The position numbers and the translations under genes were made by a program. DNA of 64,000 bases from the NCBI GenBank assembly GCA_041751935.1, contig JBGSIA010000080.1, forward strand, positions 124,001 to 188,000, in the 5' to 3' direction. The DNA comes from JBBSJZ01 sp041751935 (GTDB lineage: Bacteria; Planctomycetota; Planctomycetia; Pirellulales; Pirellulaceae). Positions 64,000-64,000 of this stretch are shown one piece after another. The stretch's first letter is position 1. Each line of letters opens with the position of its first letter. The notes under the pieces were generated by a model that was given only the letters and a program-made list of their open reading frames with translations, was not told where the DNA came from and ran no database searches.

Positions 64000-64000
64000 C

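Noticed and set aside
1..64000. tRNA, rRNA, CRISPR arrays, transposases or integrases
   Set aside because: Looked for on both strands; no cloverleaf-like segments, spaced direct repeats or mobile-element proteins were recognised.

Overview
The window reads as a chromosomal segment of a planctomycete, most likely in the Pirellulaceae (Rhodopirellula-like). This rests on gene content: a DUF1592/DUF1552 pair, a membrane-bound-dehydrogenase/HEAT/heme protein of the TIGR02604/TIGR02603 type, a formylglycine sulfatase, a Tat-exported Gfo/Idh/MocA oxidoreductase, a giant secreted protein with a QLEDRRLLA (LEPR-XLL-like) N-terminus and C-terminal dockerin, a WD40-caspase protein, and many long secreted proteins of unknown role. 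No rRNA, tRNA, CRISPR array, insertion sequence or prophage was seen. The segment looks like ordinary, stable chromosome.

Layout. 1-6915: end of a GT4 glycosyltransferase, the DUF1592/DUF1552 pair, then two convergent, overlapping, apparently paralogous membrane proteins of unknown function. 7117-12991: two secreted TPR-type proteins and a membrane-anchored protein with a squalene-cyclase-like toroid. 13106-15755: a two-gene unit of an acyl-adenylating (LuxE/PaaK-like) enzyme and an aldehyde-dehydrogenase-fold reductase, plausibly a carboxylic-acid reductase. 15988-20264: a repeat-rich secreted protein, a small unknown protein, a Tat oxidoreductase, and an HTH-receiver regulator with a strong terminator. 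20265-21264 is a 1-kb gene-free stretch.

21265-30185: M42 aminopeptidase, a TPR protein overlapping a Wza-like export protein, trpD, a nucleoside hydrolase, and two overlapping NfeD-type membrane genes. 30256-38876 is the most unusual locus. It holds a secreted 1599-residue protein joining WD40 repeats, a PDZ-like segment, a caspase-like peptidase with an internal EF-hand, and a C-terminal SGNH hydrolase. A sulfatase follows in the same direction, and a secreted VWA/TolB-like protein is divergently transcribed from a shared 140-bp intergenic region.

38952-42832: a class V aminotransferase, a PlsC-type acyltransferase, a GT4 glycosyltransferase and a polysaccharide deacetylase. 43057-53808 is one 3583-residue surface or secreted protein, with an 8-bp tandem repeat about 160 bp upstream. 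54107-58515 is an RND efflux pump and its adaptor. 58927-62712 is the heme-containing dehydrogenase-like protein. 62914 to the right edge is a truncated malQ. Overall the segment is rich in cell-envelope, polysaccharide-handling and secreted proteins, with few housekeeping genes (trpD, malQ).
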